A stretch of 64,000 nt of DNA from Neisseria bergeri (GCA_003044455.1 POWY01000006.1:47561-111560); one strand, 5' to 3'. Positions 38,484 to 48,956 are shown, numbered from the stretch's first letter. Translations and numbers: made by a program. Notes: generated from the sequence alone by a model not told the origin.

Positions 38484-38657
38484 GGAAAACGTAAGGTTAA
38501 CGTAAATTCTGCAAATTGGCAAAGGTTATCTTGCGCCGTCAGGCGGCGTATGGAGGCATAATGGGAGTTTTCTTGGAGATAATCCAGTATTTTCAACGGA
38601 TTATTTGTTTTGCACAGATACTGTTGGCAAATTTTTTCATATTTTCAATGATAGCGA

Positions 38658-38686
38658 TTGGAAAGACCCTGTGAATTCAGTATAAT
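38658..38686 (+). promoter_or_regulatory. cytochrome c5 promoter
   Basis: TTGGAA (38658-38663), a 17-base spacer and a perfect TATAAT (38681-38686), 82 bases before the start at 38768. The 170 bases before it hold no gene. Confidence 0.65.
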
Positions 38687-38767
38687 CCAGCAAAATATTG
38701 TTAACTGCGTTTAACACACCAAACTATAATCTACAGCACAACCTAACCTGACGGCGAGGCCTACCAA

Positions 38768-39610
38768 ATGAAACAACTCCGCGACAATAAAGCCCAAGGC
38801 TCTGCACTGTTTACCCTTGTGAGCGGTATCGTTATTGTTATTGCAGTCCTTTATTTCCTGATTAAGCTGGCGGGCAGCGGCTCGTTCGGCGATGTCGATG
38901 CCACTACGGAAGCGGCAACGCAGACTCGTATCCAGCCCGTCGGACAATTGACGATGGGCGACGGCATCCCCGTCGGCGAACGCCAAGGCGAACAGATTTT
39001 CGGCAAAATCTGTATCCAATGCCACGCGGCGGACAGCAATGTGCCGAACGCCCCGAAACTGGAGCACAACGGCGACTGGGCGCCGCGTATCGCGCAAGGC
39101 TTCGATACTTTGTTCCAACACGCGCTGAATGGCTTTAACGCCATGCCCGCAAAAGGCGGTGCGGCAGACCTGACCGATCAGGAACTCAAACGGGCGATTA
39201 CCTACATGGCAAACAAAAGCGGAGGTTCTTTCCCAAATCCTGATGAGGCTGCACCTGCCGACAATGCCGCTTCAGGGGCAGCTTCTGCTCCTGCCGATAA
39301 TGCAGCTCCAGCGGAAGCGGGGGCAGAGGGCAAAGGTGCTGCCGCACCTGCTGCAGGCGGCGTTGACGGCAAGAAAGTTTTTGAAGCAAGCTGTCAGGCG
39401 TGCCACGGCGGTTCGATTCCCGGTATTCCCGGCATAGGTAAAAAAGACGATTGGGCTCCCCGCATCAAACAAGGTAAAGAAACCTTGCACAAACACGCCC
39501 TTGAAGGCTTTAACGCGATGCCTGCAAAAGGCGGCAACGCTGGCTTGAGCGATGACGAAGTCAAAGCAGCGGTTGACTACATGGCCAACCAATCCGGTGC
39601 GAAATTCTAA
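38768..39610 (+). CDS. membrane-anchored dihaem cytochrome c5
   Basis: The 280-residue protein has an N-terminal membrane anchor (LFTLVSGIVIVIAVLYFLIKLA), then two cytochrome c5 domains, each with one haem site: CIQCH and CQACH. They share matching FNAMPAKGG Met-ligand segments and are joined by an Ala/Pro-rich linker of about 60 residues. Neisserial c5 passes electrons to the cbb3 oxidase and to nitrite reduction. A strong promoter lies upstream and a terminator follows at once, so it is a single-gene unit. Confidence 0.93.
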   Translation: MKQLRDNKAQGSALFTLVSGIVIVIAVLYFLIKLAGSGSFGDVDATTEAATQTRIQPVGQLTMGDGIPVGERQGEQIFGKICIQCHAADSNVPNAPKLEHNGDWAPRIAQGFDTLFQHALNGFNAMPAKGGAADLTDQELKRAITYMANKSGGSFPNPDEAAPADNAASGAASAPADNAAPAEAGAEGKGAAAPAAGGVDGKKVFEASCQACHGGSIPGIPGIGKKDDWAPRIKQGKETLHKHALEGFNAMPAKGGNAGLSDDEVKAAVDYMANQSGAKF

Positions 39611-39640
39611 ATTCGGATTAAAATTTCGGATTAAATAAAA

Positions 39641-39668
39641 ACGGGGCAGGTGTCTGCTCCGTTTTTTT
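39641..39668 (+). terminator. rho-independent terminator of cytochrome c5
   Basis: ACGGGGCAG, a four-base loop, CTGCTCCGT and a run of seven T. The remaining bases to 39873 contain no visible gene. Confidence 0.8.
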
Positions 39669-39873
39669 ATGGGAATTTATTTGTTTGTCCGTGTGGGAAT
39701 GACATCAAAGGGTGCAAATAGGCTTTTCATCTTCAAAATCTGTCTGCTCAATCGGATGAATAAAAAGCAGGATGATAAAAAAAACCCGGTGTATGGATAT
39801 TGGTTTAACCCATTTGTTTTAAAGTTATAGTCGAGATACGTGTATCGGTGCAACCGGTCCGCCGTTGACGAAA

Positions 39874-39902
39874 ATGCCGTCTGAAAGTGTTTCAGACGGC
39901 AT
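39874..39902. terminator. inverted uptake-sequence pair after gcvP
   Basis: Opposed DUS copies with a five-base loop, 22 bases past the gcvP stop. Confidence 0.7.
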
Positions 39903-39923
39903 TTGTCTTCGGGGTTTCAACGG

Positions 39924-42776
39924 TCAGTCTTCATAATTTTCCATCGGCGGGCAGCTGCACACGAGGTTGCGGTCGCCGTACACGTCGTCCACGCGGTTGA
40001 CAAAGGGCCAGAACTTGTGTTCGCGCACGAACGGCAACGGGAAGACGGCTTCTTCGCGGGAATACGGGCGCGCCCAGTCGCCGGTTATATCTGCGGCGGT
40101 GTGTGGGGCGTTGGCCAGCGGATTATTGTCTTTCGGCCATTCGCCGTCGATGACTTTCTGCACTTCGCGGCGGATGGATTTCAGGGCGGCGATGAAGCGG
40201 TCGAGTTCGGCTTTGCTTTCGCTTTCGGTCGGCTCGATCATCAGCGTACCGGCAACGGGGAAGGAAACGGTCGGCGCGTGGAAGCCGTAGTCCATCAGGC
40301 GTTTGGCGATGTCGGTTTCGGTGATGCCGCTTTCGGCTTTGAGCGGACGCAAATCAACGATACATTCGTGCGCGACGCGGCCGTTTTTGCCTGTGTAGAG
40401 AATCGGATAATCCTCGCCCAAGGCTTTGGCGATGTAGTTGGCGTTGAGCAATGCGCGGCGCGTTGCCTGTTCCATACCTTGTTTGCCCATCATAGCGATA
40501 TACATCCAAGTAATCGGCAGGATGGACGCAGAACCGAAGGCCGCAGCAGCAACGGCGGTTTGGTCGGCACTGGCGCTGTGGGTGTCGGTCAAAGCGTGTC
40601 CCGGTGCAAACGGAGCGAGGTGGGCTTTCAAACCGATAGGGCCGACGCCCGGGCCGCCGCCGCCGTGAGGGATGCAGAAGGTTTTGTGCAGGTTCATGTG
40701 CAACACGTCCGCGCCGACTTCGGCAGGCTGCATGATGCCGATTTGGGCGTTGAGGTTGGCGCCGTCCATGTAAACCTGTCCGCCGTTTTCATGGATGATG
40801 CGGCAGATGTCGCGGATGCCTTCTTCATACACGCCGTGGGTGGACGGGTAGGTAATCATGATGGCGGACAAGGCGTCGCGGTGTTGCTCGGCTTTGGCTT
40901 TCAAATCGTCGATGTTGACGTTGCCGTGTTCGTCGGTATCGACAACGACGACTTTCAAACCAAGCATGGCGGCGGTGGCGGGGTTGGTGCCGTGGGCGGA
41001 TTTGGGAATCAGGCAGATGTTGCGGTGTCCCTCACCGTTGGCTTCTTGATAGCGGCGGATGGAGAGCATGCCGCTGTATTCGCCCTGCGCGCCGGAGTTG
41101 GGTTGGAAGGAAATCGCGTCAAAGCCGGTAATGGCTTTCAGGCTGTTTTCCATGTCGATCAAGAGTTCGCGGTAGCCTGCGGCCTGGTCTTTGGGCGCGT
41201 AGGGGTGGATGTCGGTGAACTCTGCCCAGGTAATCGGCAACATTTCCGCAGTCGCGTTGAGCTTCATGGTGCAGCTACCGAGCGAAATCATACTGCGGTT
41301 CATCGCTAAATCGCGGTCTTCGAGTTTTTTCAGGTAGCGCAGCATTTCGTGTTCGGTGTGGTAACGGTTGAACACGGGATGTTGCAGAATATCGTCCTGA
41401 CGCAGCAACTCGGCGTTCAGACGGCCTTTGACATCATCGGCAAATGTAGCCGTATCCTTGCCGGTAAACGCGCGGTACAAATCGGTTAAATCTTCGCGTG
41501 TCGAAGTTTCATGGAAGGCTGCCGCAACTTGAGTATCGTTGACGCGGCGCAGGTTGTAACCCGATTCCAAAGCAGCGGCAAACACTTGGTCTGCTTTCTC
41601 TTTGTTGCCGAAATCGACGGTAACGGTATCGAAGAAGACTTTGTGAACCACTTTGATGCCGTCTGAAACCAGAGCGTCGGCAAAGGCGGAAGCCAGCGCG
41701 TGAATGCGGTTGGCAATGCGTTTCACGCCTTCGGGGCCGTGATAGACGGCATACATACCGGCCAAGTTTGCCAGCAATGCCTGCGCGGTACAAATATTGG
41801 ATGTCGCTTTTTCGCGGCGGATGTGTTGCTCGCGGGTGGACAACGCCATACGCAGCGCGGGTTTGCCCGATGCGTCTTTGGATACGCCGATGATGCGGCC
41901 CGGGGCGGAACGTTTGAACTCGTCTTTAAACGCGAAATAAGCGGCGTGCGGCCCGCCGAAGCCCATCGGCACACCGAAGCGTTGGGTGTTGCCCAACGCA
42001 ATGTCCGCGCCCAATTCGGCAGGCGGTTTCAGCAAGACCAAGCTCATGATGTCGGCGGCAACGGCGACAATCGTGCCTTTGGCTTTCAGACGGCCTATGA
42101 CGCTTTGCAAGTCTTGCACGTCGCCGTCTTTGCCGACGTATTGGAACAGCGCGCCGAAGTATTCGCCTTCATCCGCTTGGGCAAAATCGCCGACCACCAA
42201 TTCAAAGCCGAAATATTTGGCGCGGGTTTTCATCACGTCCAAAGTTTGCGGATACACGCGCGCATCCACAAAGAAACGCTCGGATTTCACTTTGCCCACG
42301 CGGTGCGCCATCGCCATCGCTTCGGCGGCGGCGGTCGCTTCGTCCAGCAAAGACGCGCCCGCCACGGGGAAACCGGTCAAATCGATACACACTTGTTGGA
42401 AGTTCAACAACGCTTCCAAACGACCCTGCGCGATTTCCGCCTGATACGGCGTGTAGGCGGTGTACCAGCCCGGATTTTCCAATACGTTGCGCAAAATCAC
42501 GTTCGGCACACGAGTCGGGTAATAACCCAAACCGATATAGGATTTGTTGATCACATTTTTCGACGCAATGCCTTTCAATTTCGCCAATGCGTCCGTCTCG
42601 GTCAGGGCCTCGGGCAGATCGAGTTCGGACGGCATACGGATGCTTTGCGGCACGGTGTTGCCGATAAAGTCGTCCATGCTTTGCTCGCCGACAGCGGCAA
42701 GCAACGCCGCTTCGTCGCCGAAACTCAAATGGCGCGCGGCAAATTCGTTGGGGTTGAACAGTTCGGACAGTTTCAT
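39924..42776 (-). CDS. gcvP: glycine dehydrogenase (P-protein of the glycine cleavage system)
   Basis: The 950-residue PLP enzyme decarboxylates glycine and passes the aminomethyl group to lipoyl GcvH. It has the fused two-half layout of proteobacterial GcvP; the PLP Lys is in [17 protein letters not shown]. It begins [18 protein letters not shown] after a GGAG ribosome site. Partner genes gcvT and gcvH are not in the window. The length is normal. Confidence 0.97.
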   Translation of the reverse strand: MKLSELFNPNEFAARHLSFGDEAALLAAVGEQSMDDFIGNTVPQSIRMPSELDLPEALTETDALAKLKGIASKNVINKSYIGLGYYPTRVPNVILRNVLENPGWYTAYTPYQAEIAQGRLEALLNFQQVCIDLTGFPVAGASLLDEATAAAEAMAMAHRVGKVKSERFFVDARVYPQTLDVMKTRAKYFGFELVVGDFAQADEGEYFGALFQYVGKDGDVQDLQSVIGRLKAKGTIVAVAADIMSLVLLKPPAELGADIALGNTQRFGVPMGFGGPHAAYFAFKDEFKRSAPGRIIGVSKDASGKPALRMALSTREQHIRREKATSNICTAQALLANLAGMYAVYHGPEGVKRIANRIHALASAFADALVSDGIKVVHKVFFDTVTVDFGNKEKADQVFAAALESGYNLRRVNDTQVAAAFHETSTREDLTDLYRAFTGKDTATFADDVKGRLNAELLRQDDILQHPVFNRYHTEHEMLRYLKKLEDRDLAMNRSMISLGSCTMKLNATAEMLPITWAEFTDIHPYAPKDQAAGYRELLIDMENSLKAITGFDAISFQPNSGAQGEYSGMLSIRRYQEANGEGHRNICLIPKSAHGTNPATAAMLGLKVVVVDTDEHGNVNIDDLKAKAEQHRDALSAIMITYPSTHGVYEEGIRDICRIIHENGGQVYMDGANLNAQIGIMQPAEVGADVLHMNLHKTFCIPHGGGGPGVGPIGLKAHLAPFAPGHALTDTHSASADQTAVAAAAFGSASILPITWMYIAMMGKQGMEQATRRALLNANYIAKALGEDYPILYTGKNGRVAHECIVDLRPLKAESGITETDIAKRLMDYGFHAPTVSFPVAGTLMIEPTESESKAELDRFIAALKSIRREVQKVIDGEWPKDNNPLANAPHTAADITGDWARPYSREEAVFPLPFVREHKFWPFVNRVDDVYGDRNLVCSCPPMENYED

Positions 42777-42806
42777 TTCTACTCCTTCGGGTTTGTAGGG
42801 CTGCCA

Positions 42807-43114
42807 TCAGGCAGAATTTTTAGACATCGGATGATTCGGGTAAGGGTAGCACAAAAGACGGGATAATGGCGGACAATGCGCCAGAATGCAGCAGGTCAGG
42901 ACAAGAAGCACCGCAAGCGGCAGCGATAAGGGAAAGCCGCCGACCAAAACCATGAAACCCTCAAGCACCAGCCAAGCCAAGGGATGCGCCGGAAGCGGAA
43001 AACAATATTGAGCAGAACCAAAATCACGACAAACAGCGGCAGCCCCGCCATCAGGTTGGCACGCCTGTATGTTGCGTACGGGTCGGATGCTTCTTCAGGT
43101 TCGCAATATTTCAT
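42807..43114 (-). pseudogene. small membrane protein gene, probably frameshifted
   Basis: A frame opening MKYCEPEEASDPYATY runs into a membrane segment (LFVVILVLLNIVF) and then becomes Arg/Trp-rich and stops at 42896. After a one-base shift near 43010 the other frame gives a much more natural continuation (LAWLVLEGFMVLVGGF, LPLAVLLVLTCCILA) to a stop at 42807. This suggests a one-base frameshift in a two-helix membrane protein gene. I do not recognise the family. It lies just upstream of gcvP on the same strand. Confidence 0.4.
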
Positions 43115-43335
43115 GATTTCAGCCTGTCCGGGCTTTATCCGCAGCAGGTTCGGACGGTCGGTCATGCCGTCCGAACCGGCAGGCCGTCTTTTTCAAAAAA
43201 CGCCATACCGCTGCAACTTCATGCGGCTGTATGGCATAGGTTTTGCACTTCAGACGGCATATGCGTCCCGAAGCAGTTTGGTGTTCCAGTCGGTTCATGA
43301 TTATATAAACAACTTGGGTGCGGATAAACCTTTGT

Positions 43336-43959
43336 TTATCTGAACCCCTGTTTTCTCAAAAATCGATTCAAATCTTCGGCAAATTTCCGATAGCCTTTGC
43401 CGTTGGCGTGGATTTGGTCGGATTTCAGATTATTATCGCCCAAAATTTCCGCCCACGCGCCGCCGAACAGCGGAATGCCGTATTCCTCGGACAAATCCTC
43501 ATACAGCGGATGATCGCTCAAATGCCCGAACAATGCGCCCAGTGTGATGTGCGGCACGCCGACGAGGACGGCGGGGATGTTTTCCTTTTGCACGGTTTCG
43601 ATGATTTTCGCGATATTGGCGCGGGTCTGCTCCTCGGGAACTTTGCGCAGAAAGTCGTTGCCGCCTATGCCGACAATCACAAGCTTGGGTTTGCGTGCCA
43701 ACAGCGTGGGCAGGCGCGACAGGGCTTGTGCAGACGTATCGCCAGATACGCCGCCGTTGACGACGCTCCACCCCGTCAGTTTTTGCAGTTGAACGGGGTA
43801 GGATTCGCCGGAGTTTGCGCCGTAGCCGAAGGTGAGCGAATCGCCCAAGGCAAGCACGGTGCTGCCTTCGGGAATTTTGGCGTGGGTTCGGGAGGATTTT
43901 CTGCCGCAGGCGGTAAGAAGCAACGCGCCTGCGCCGAGGAGGAAGGTTCTTCTGTTCAT
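43336..43959 (-). CDS. GDSL/SGNH-type esterase lipoprotein
   Basis: The 207-residue protein starts with a twin-Arg-like and lipobox signal (MNRRTFLLGAGALLLTAC), so Cys18 is probably lipidated. The SGNH hydrolase blocks follow: LALGDSLTFGYG (nucleophile Ser), VNGGVSGDTS, GGNDFLR and DQIHANGKG (catalytic Asp-His). It resembles TesA-like arylesterase/lysophospholipase but is membrane-anchored. The start at MNRRTF drops a leader (MPSEKP) that is translated uptake sequence. It follows tag on the same strand. Confidence 0.88.
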   Translation of the reverse strand: MNRRTFLLGAGALLLTACGRKSSRTHAKIPEGSTVLALGDSLTFGYGANSGESYPVQLQKLTGWSVVNGGVSGDTSAQALSRLPTLLARKPKLVIVGIGGNDFLRKVPEEQTRANIAKIIETVQKENIPAVLVGVPHITLGALFGHLSDHPLYEDLSEEYGIPLFGGAWAEILGDNNLKSDQIHANGKGYRKFAEDLNRFLRKQGFR

Positions 43960-43966
43960 TGGTTTT

Positions 43967-44518
43967 TCAGACGGCATCGAGCCATTTCGGGTGGTATTTC
44001 AGGGTTTCACGGTAAACCGGACAGCTTTCGGCGTGCGCGCCTTTGAGGTAGCCGGTACTCATCAGAAATTCGCCGACGATTTCGCCGCCGACGAATTTGA
44101 AATGTTTTTTAAAGAGTTTGACCCATTCAGCCTTGTCGAGCGGATGGTGCGCATCCAGCCAGTTTTTGAATGAGCCGTATTCTTGCTGTATTTGTTTGAT
44201 TTGTCGCGCGTTATAAATGGCTGCATTAATTTTCAGGCGGTTGCGGACGATGCCCGTGTCGGCAAGCAGGCGTTCGCGGTCGGTGTCGTCGAAGGCGGCG
44301 ACCGTATCGATGTCGAAACCTTCAAATGCCGTCTGAAACGCCTGCCGCTTCTTCAGCATCAGCGTCCAGCTTAATCCTGCCTGATTGATTTCCAACACCA
44401 GCCGCTCAAACAATTCATTGTCGTCCTCAATCGGAAAACCGTATTGCGTGTCGTGGTAATGTTTGTTCGGGTTGTCGGTGTTTTCGGGAAGTGAGGCGGC
44501 AAATTCGCAATAGTTCAC
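43967..44518 (-). CDS. tag: DNA-3-methyladenine glycosylase I
   Basis: A 183-residue base-excision glycosylase with the Tag layout: HDTQYGFPIEDDNELFERLVLEINQAGLSW near the N terminus and conserved C-terminal Cys/His residues (EFLMSTGYLKGAHAESCPVY) that bind zinc with the N-terminal CEF Cys. It removes 3-methyladenine from alkylated DNA. The GDSL lipoprotein gene follows after seven bases. Confidence 0.93.
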   Translation of the reverse strand: MNYCEFAASLPENTDNPNKHYHDTQYGFPIEDDNELFERLVLEINQAGLSWTLMLKKRQAFQTAFEGFDIDTVAAFDDTDRERLLADTGIVRNRLKINAAIYNARQIKQIQQEYGSFKNWLDAHHPLDKAEWVKLFKKHFKFVGGEIVGEFLMSTGYLKGAHAESCPVYRETLKYHPKWLDAV

Positions 44519-44521
44519 GGT

Positions 44522-45040
44522 TTACTCGACCATCTGTTGTGCCGCCTGTTTCAGTCCCTGTTCGAGTGCGGCGGTCATGGCGGCGTAGCCGTTACCCTGC
44601 TGTTCGGTTTCGATATGGAAGGGTTTGTTCGTGCCGTCGGGTAGGACGGCGTAGCCGCTGATGAGGGTTTTGCCCGTGTAGCTGCCTTGGAATGCGTCGA
44701 TATAGACCGTCCATTTTTCGGTACTGCCGCTGCGTGAGGCAGGAACAAAGATGTGTGCGCTGTCCAAACGGTTGAATGCATTGCTCAACGCCGCTTCGAG
44801 CATATCGTCCAAGGTGTCTGCCCAAACGTGGTTTTGTGCGGTGTTGAGGCGGTAGGGGTCGGTTTGATAGACCAGTCCGCCGCGTTTGAGCGGTTCGGCA
44901 AGACGGACTTCGACGGCGGTTTCGCCGCCTTGCGTTGCAGGACGGATGTAGCGGCTGTCGGGCAACACGAAATATTGTGTGCTTTGCACAGTACCGCAGG
45001 CGGCAAGCGTCAGGGCGGCGGCGATGGGGAAAAGGCGCAT
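44522..45040 (-). CDS. pqiC: PqiC-type transport lipoprotein
   Basis: A 172-residue lipoprotein; the signal peptide ends LTLAAC (Cys15). The body matches the ABC-type transport auxiliary (DUF330) family: TQYFVLPDSRYI, YRLNTAQNHVWADTLDDML. PqiC anchors the PqiB tunnel at the outer membrane in a lipid-transport pathway. Its ATG overlaps the pqiB stop by one base (TAATG), so the pqiA-pqiB-pqiC genes form an operon. Confidence 0.9.
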   Translation of the reverse strand: MRLFPIAAALTLAACGTVQSTQYFVLPDSRYIRPATQGGETAVEVRLAEPLKRGGLVYQTDPYRLNTAQNHVWADTLDDMLEAALSNAFNRLDSAHIFVPASRSGSTEKWTVYIDAFQGSYTGKTLISGYAVLPDGTNKPFHIETEQQGNGYAAMTAALEQGLKQAAQQMVE

Positions 45041-46701
45041 TATCGGCTTCCTTTCGGGATAGGGTCTTTGCTGCTGCTGTTGAAAATCAGCGCGTTGGGT
45101 TTTTCTTTCAAAGTGTTAATGACGGGTTGAACGTCTTTTAAGGTTTTGTCCAAACTTTGCAGCGTATTTTGTACGTCGCCGTAGATAGGCGATTGCGGCG
45201 ATACGCCTTGCAGGGTTATGCGCAACTCTTTCAGGGTTTGGTTCAGTTCGTTCGGAATGTTTTGCGTCTGCGGTTTGCCGACCAGTTTGTCGATGGAGCT
45301 TAAAGCAGCATTGGCAGATTTGAGTGTGGACTTGAGCTCGGCAAGCGAGCCGTTCAATTCGGTAACCGTCTTATCCAAAGGCAGTTTGCCGAACTTGTCC
45401 AGCAAATCCACCACTTTCGCCTGCAAGTCGTCCAAACCGCCGCCCCGTGTGGCGATGACGGTATCGCCTGCATAAACGGTGTGCGGTCGCAGCTTGGGCG
45501 AGGTGGAAGGCTGATCGTTCAACTCAATCATTTTGCTGCCGGTCAGCAGGTTGTTGCTGGAGATGGTGGCGGTCAGGCCTTTGTTTAAAGCCGTCTGAAA
45601 TTGTTGTTTCCAATGCTCTTTGCTTTGCTCGTCGGCATTGATTTCCAAACGGGAAGGCTCGATGCGGATGCGTACGGGAATCCAGCCGTTTTCAAACAGG
45701 TGCAGGCTGTCGTTGCGGTCAAAATAAGGGACATCGGAAACTACGCCGATATTCAGACCTTTGTACTCGACGGGCGAACCGACGGTCAGTCCGCGCACGG
45801 ATTGTTTGAAAAACGCGGTGTAATACAGCGAGCGGTCGTCAGGCAGGTTGGCGACTTCGCTGCGGCTGTCGTAAAGCGTGAAGCTGTCTTCGCTTTTGAC
45901 GTTTTTACTGTTTTTGGTTTTCGGCGAATCAAATGAAATCGCGCCCGACAGCAGGGCAGGCAGAGGGGCGGAATTGAGTTTGATGCCGCTGCCTGTGGTT
46001 TCGATATTAATGCCGCTTTCCAGCCAAAAACGGCTGGCGGAATGAATCAGTTTGTCGTTGGGGCTTTGGATGAAGATGGTGTAATGCACGCTTTGGTCGG
46101 ACGGGTCGAAATGCGCGCTTTCGATTTGCCCGACCATAAAGTTTTCATACAAAACAGGGCTGTTGACGTTGAGGATGCGGTCGTTTTTCCCAATCAAATT
46201 CAAGCGCAGTCCGCTTTGCCCGATGGCGGTAACGGGCGGAATGTCCTGCACCTGGAACACGTCTTTTGCCTCGTCGCTTTTGCCGGGTGTAAAAGCGATG
46301 TACGAACCCGAAAGCAGCGTACCCAAACCGGTTACGCCGCTTTGGTCGATACGCGGCTTGACTACCCAAAACTGTGTATCGCTGCGGATGAGGCCGGATA
46401 CGTCCGCATTGAGTTGGGCGGTTACTTCCACGCCTTTTTGGTCGTCGCGCAGTTTGATTCGGGTAACGCGTCCGACATCGATGCTCAATACCTTAATGAC
46501 CGTATTGTTGACCTCAATGCCTTCCGCGCTGTCCATCAAGAGCGTAACCACAGGCCCCCTGTTGCGGATTTCCTTAACCCACAGCCAGCCGCCGGCAATC
46601 AGCGCGATCAGTGGGACCAGCCAGACGGTGGAGAGGAAGGTGCGGTTTTTGCGGACGCGTGCTTGAGCGTGTCCGTTTGGAGGAGGGCTGTTGTCAGTCA
46701 T
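45040..46701 (-). CDS. pqiB: PqiB, MCE-domain lipid-transport protein
   Basis: The 553-residue protein has one N-terminal membrane helix (FLSTVWLVPLIALIAGGWLWV), then three MCE domains (first starts GPVVTLLMDSAEGIEVNNT) and a long C-terminal helical region with repeated Leu/Ile spacing that makes the needle-like tunnel of PqiB. It carries lipids between inner and outer membranes. The start MTDNSPPPNG was chosen; it overlaps the end of pqiA by eight bases. Confidence 0.93.
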   Translation of the reverse strand: MTDNSPPPNGHAQARVRKNRTFLSTVWLVPLIALIAGGWLWVKEIRNRGPVVTLLMDSAEGIEVNNTVIKVLSIDVGRVTRIKLRDDQKGVEVTAQLNADVSGLIRSDTQFWVVKPRIDQSGVTGLGTLLSGSYIAFTPGKSDEAKDVFQVQDIPPVTAIGQSGLRLNLIGKNDRILNVNSPVLYENFMVGQIESAHFDPSDQSVHYTIFIQSPNDKLIHSASRFWLESGINIETTGSGIKLNSAPLPALLSGAISFDSPKTKNSKNVKSEDSFTLYDSRSEVANLPDDRSLYYTAFFKQSVRGLTVGSPVEYKGLNIGVVSDVPYFDRNDSLHLFENGWIPVRIRIEPSRLEINADEQSKEHWKQQFQTALNKGLTATISSNNLLTGSKMIELNDQPSTSPKLRPHTVYAGDTVIATRGGGLDDLQAKVVDLLDKFGKLPLDKTVTELNGSLAELKSTLKSANAALSSIDKLVGKPQTQNIPNELNQTLKELRITLQGVSPQSPIYGDVQNTLQSLDKTLKDVQPVINTLKEKPNALIFNSSSKDPIPKGSR

Positions 46702-47998
46702 ATTTTTCCGTTTCATTGAAAGCAATGCCGTCTGAAGCGCGTTTGTCCCAAAGCAGGCGCGGGTCGAAATAATAGGCGGACAGCATCGTCAGAATCACGA
46801 CCAGGCAGAAATAGACTGCCGCACTGCCCGGAATGACGCGCGCGGCATAAGTGTGGAACGAACACATCAAAATAATAATCACAAAAATATCAATCATCGA
46901 CCAGCGGCCGACTGCTTCGGTGATGCGGTAGAGGTGCGACAATTTCTTTGCGCCCGCCGGCAAAGCGAACCGTGCCGCCGCAATCAAAACCGCCATTGCC
47001 GCAATCTTCAGCACCGGCACCAAAATACTCGCGCTGAAAATAACCGCCGCAATCAGCCTGTCGCCCTCGTCCCACATATAAGCGATGCCGTTAAGGATGG
47101 TATTGACCTCCGTGGCGGCAGGATTGGACGAAATCATAATCGGCAGGATATTGGCAGGGAAATACAAAATAACCGCCGCCGTCAGAAACGCCGACGAAAT
47201 ACTCAGACTTTTCGGCCGTCGGCGGTACAGTTCCGCACCGCACACACCGCAGGGGGATTCGGCACTGTCGCGGAAATACAGGCAGCGGCTGCAACAGGTT
47301 TTGTCTTCTGATGCCGTCTGAACCGCATTATCCCCCGTCAGCCGCCCGATTTGAAAATACACCCAATGCTGGGGAACGGATACCGAAGTCCGAATCAGCA
47401 TAACCGACAGCGCGAACATCAGATAAAACGCCGACCCGAAGCGAACCTCTGCCACAGACGAGAGCTTGATATACGCCACCAGAGTGGAAACAAAAAACAC
47501 ATCCACCATCATCGCCTGCCTCAAGCGCACCATTACGCGCGTTGCCAAACGCAGCGCAGGATACGCCTGTTTCCGTATCAGCGCGGCATAGACATACAGG
47601 CACAGCAGCAGAAACAGAACCGGCGCGCCGAAGGTCAGCACAAACATCACTTCGGCTAAAAAACCATAATCCTGAAACACCATCAGGCGCATCATCTCGG
47701 GCAGCGAAAGGACGGATGCCGCACCCGGTATCCCGACCTCGATATACGTCATACCGTAAGCAAACGCCATCAAAATCAGCGAAGCCGCCGCATAGGCGGG
47801 CGGGGCGGAAAAAGGATGCCTGCCCACCCTGAAGAGTTTGTGTCCGCAACTGGGACAGAACGCCGCCTCTCCACTGTCCAACCGAGGTACATCCGCGCGG
47901 CAGCCGCATTCCGGGCAATCTACCGTATGCAGCGGCAGGGCTTCGTCGCGGCAGTTGCCGCGAAGGCTGTGGGGGATATTTTCGGCAAACGGTTTCAT
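46694..47998 (-). CDS. pqiA: PqiA, inner-membrane partner of PqiB
   Basis: The 434-residue protein has two similar halves, each a zinc ribbon (CPECGCRADVPRLDSGEAAFCPSCG and CCSRC...CGVCG) followed by four membrane helices. This is the PqiA layout; the ribbons face the cytoplasm. It works with PqiB and PqiC in lipid traffic. Met at 47998 was chosen because an earlier Met (48028) overlaps the -10 box of a good promoter and so would not be transcribed. Confidence 0.92.
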   Translation of the reverse strand: MKPFAENIPHSLRGNCRDEALPLHTVDCPECGCRADVPRLDSGEAAFCPSCGHKLFRVGRHPFSAPPAYAAASLILMAFAYGMTYIEVGIPGAASVLSLPEMMRLMVFQDYGFLAEVMFVLTFGAPVLFLLLCLYVYAALIRKQAYPALRLATRVMVRLRQAMMVDVFFVSTLVAYIKLSSVAEVRFGSAFYLMFALSVMLIRTSVSVPQHWVYFQIGRLTGDNAVQTASEDKTCCSRCLYFRDSAESPCGVCGAELYRRRPKSLSISSAFLTAAVILYFPANILPIMISSNPAATEVNTILNGIAYMWDEGDRLIAAVIFSASILVPVLKIAAMAVLIAAARFALPAGAKKLSHLYRITEAVGRWSMIDIFVIIILMCSFHTYAARVIPGSAAVYFCLVVILTMLSAYYFDPRLLWDKRASDGIAFNETEKYD

Positions 47999-48026
47999 CG
48001 GAAAAGTGGCAAATATAAGTGTCGGC

Positions 48027-48056
48027 ATTATAAAGGAAAAAAGGCGATACACCCAA
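48027..48056 (-). promoter_or_regulatory. pqiABC promoter
   Basis: On the minus strand: TTGGGT (48051-48056), an 18-base spacer and a perfect TATAAT (48027-48032). It lies 29 bases upstream of the chosen pqiA start. Confidence 0.6.
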
Positions 48057-48236
48057 TCAGGATGCAAAACCGGCAGGTTCGGCAGTATGAACAAACCATT
48101 GGTGTCTGGCAAAAATATTTTTGAGCGGCTGTCCGCCGACTGCCGAACCCATTTGATAAAATCCCGATTCTGTAAAGAATAGTAAAATACCTGCTTAAAA
48201 ACATCACGCAAATGATATTTTTTCCAAAAATATGTG

Positions 48237-48257
48237 ATAATAAATCTCGTTTATTAT
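48237..48257. promoter_or_regulatory. palindrome upstream of hemO, candidate Fur site
   Basis: A perfect inverted repeat ATAATAAA-TCTCG-TTTATTAT lies 70 bases before hemO. hemO is known to be iron-regulated in meningococci, so Fur binding is a reasonable guess, but the spacing is not the classic 9-1-9. Confidence 0.4.
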
Positions 48258-48326
48258 TTTTGTATGCGGTCAGGTACGGATTTTGCCCGCACCGCATCCT
48301 TATCCCTTACCGACAAAGGAAAAGCT

Positions 48327-48956
48327 ATGAGCGAAACCGAAAATCAAGCCCTGACGTTTGCCAAACGTCTGAAGGCGGATACCACGGCGGTTCACGACAG
48401 CGTGGATAACCTCGTTATGTCTGTCCAACCGTTTGTCAGCAAAGAAAACTACATCAAATTTTTGAAACTCCAATCCGTTTTCCACAAAGCCGTCGATCAT
48501 ATCTATAAAGATGCCGAATTAAACAAAGCCATTCCTGAGTTGGAATATATGGCGCGATACGATGCCGTAACGCAAGACTTGAAAGACTTGGGCGAAGAGC
48601 CTTACAAATTTGACAAAGAATTGCCACACGAAACCGGCAATAAAGCCATCGGCTGGCTGTATTGCGCCGAAGGTTCTAATTTGGGCGCGGCATTCTTGTT
48701 CAAACACGCGCAAAAACTCGAATACAACGGCGAACGCGGCGCACGCCACCTCGCACCCCATCCCGACGGACGCGGCAAACACTGGCGTGCCTTTGTCGAG
48801 CATCTGAATGCCTTGAACTTAACTCCGGAAGCCGAAGCGGAAGCCATCCAAGGCGCGCGCGAAGCATTTGCCTTCTATAAAGTCGTGTTGCGCGAAACTT
48901 TCGGCTTGGCAGCAGATGCCGAAGCTCCCGAAGGAATGATGCCGCACAGGCACTAA
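48327..48956 (+). CDS. hemO: haem oxygenase
   Basis: The 209-residue enzyme opens haem to release iron. It matches neisserial HemO: MSETENQALTFAKRLKADTT, the proximal haem ligand His23 (TAVHDSVDN), and the distal helix with GWLYCAEGSNLGAAFL. The ribosome site AAAGGAAAAG precedes the ATG. In meningococci this gene marks the left border of the exchangeable exl locus; here it is followed by a lipoprotein gene, not by hmbR. A hairpin terminator follows the stop. Confidence 0.97.
   Translation: MSETENQALTFAKRLKADTTAVHDSVDNLVMSVQPFVSKENYIKFLKLQSVFHKAVDHIYKDAELNKAIPELEYMARYDAVTQDLKDLGEEPYKFDKELPHETGNKAIGWLYCAEGSNLGAAFLFKHAQKLEYNGERGARHLAPHPDGRGKHWRAFVEHLNALNLTPEAEAEAIQGAREAFAFYKVVLRETFGLAADAEAPEGMMPHRH

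Noticed and set aside
39903..42866. Two long plus-strand frames across gcvP
   Set aside because: Both are antisense to a complete gcvP with clear motifs; composition (Val/Phe/His/Arg) is that of a reverse-frame artefact.
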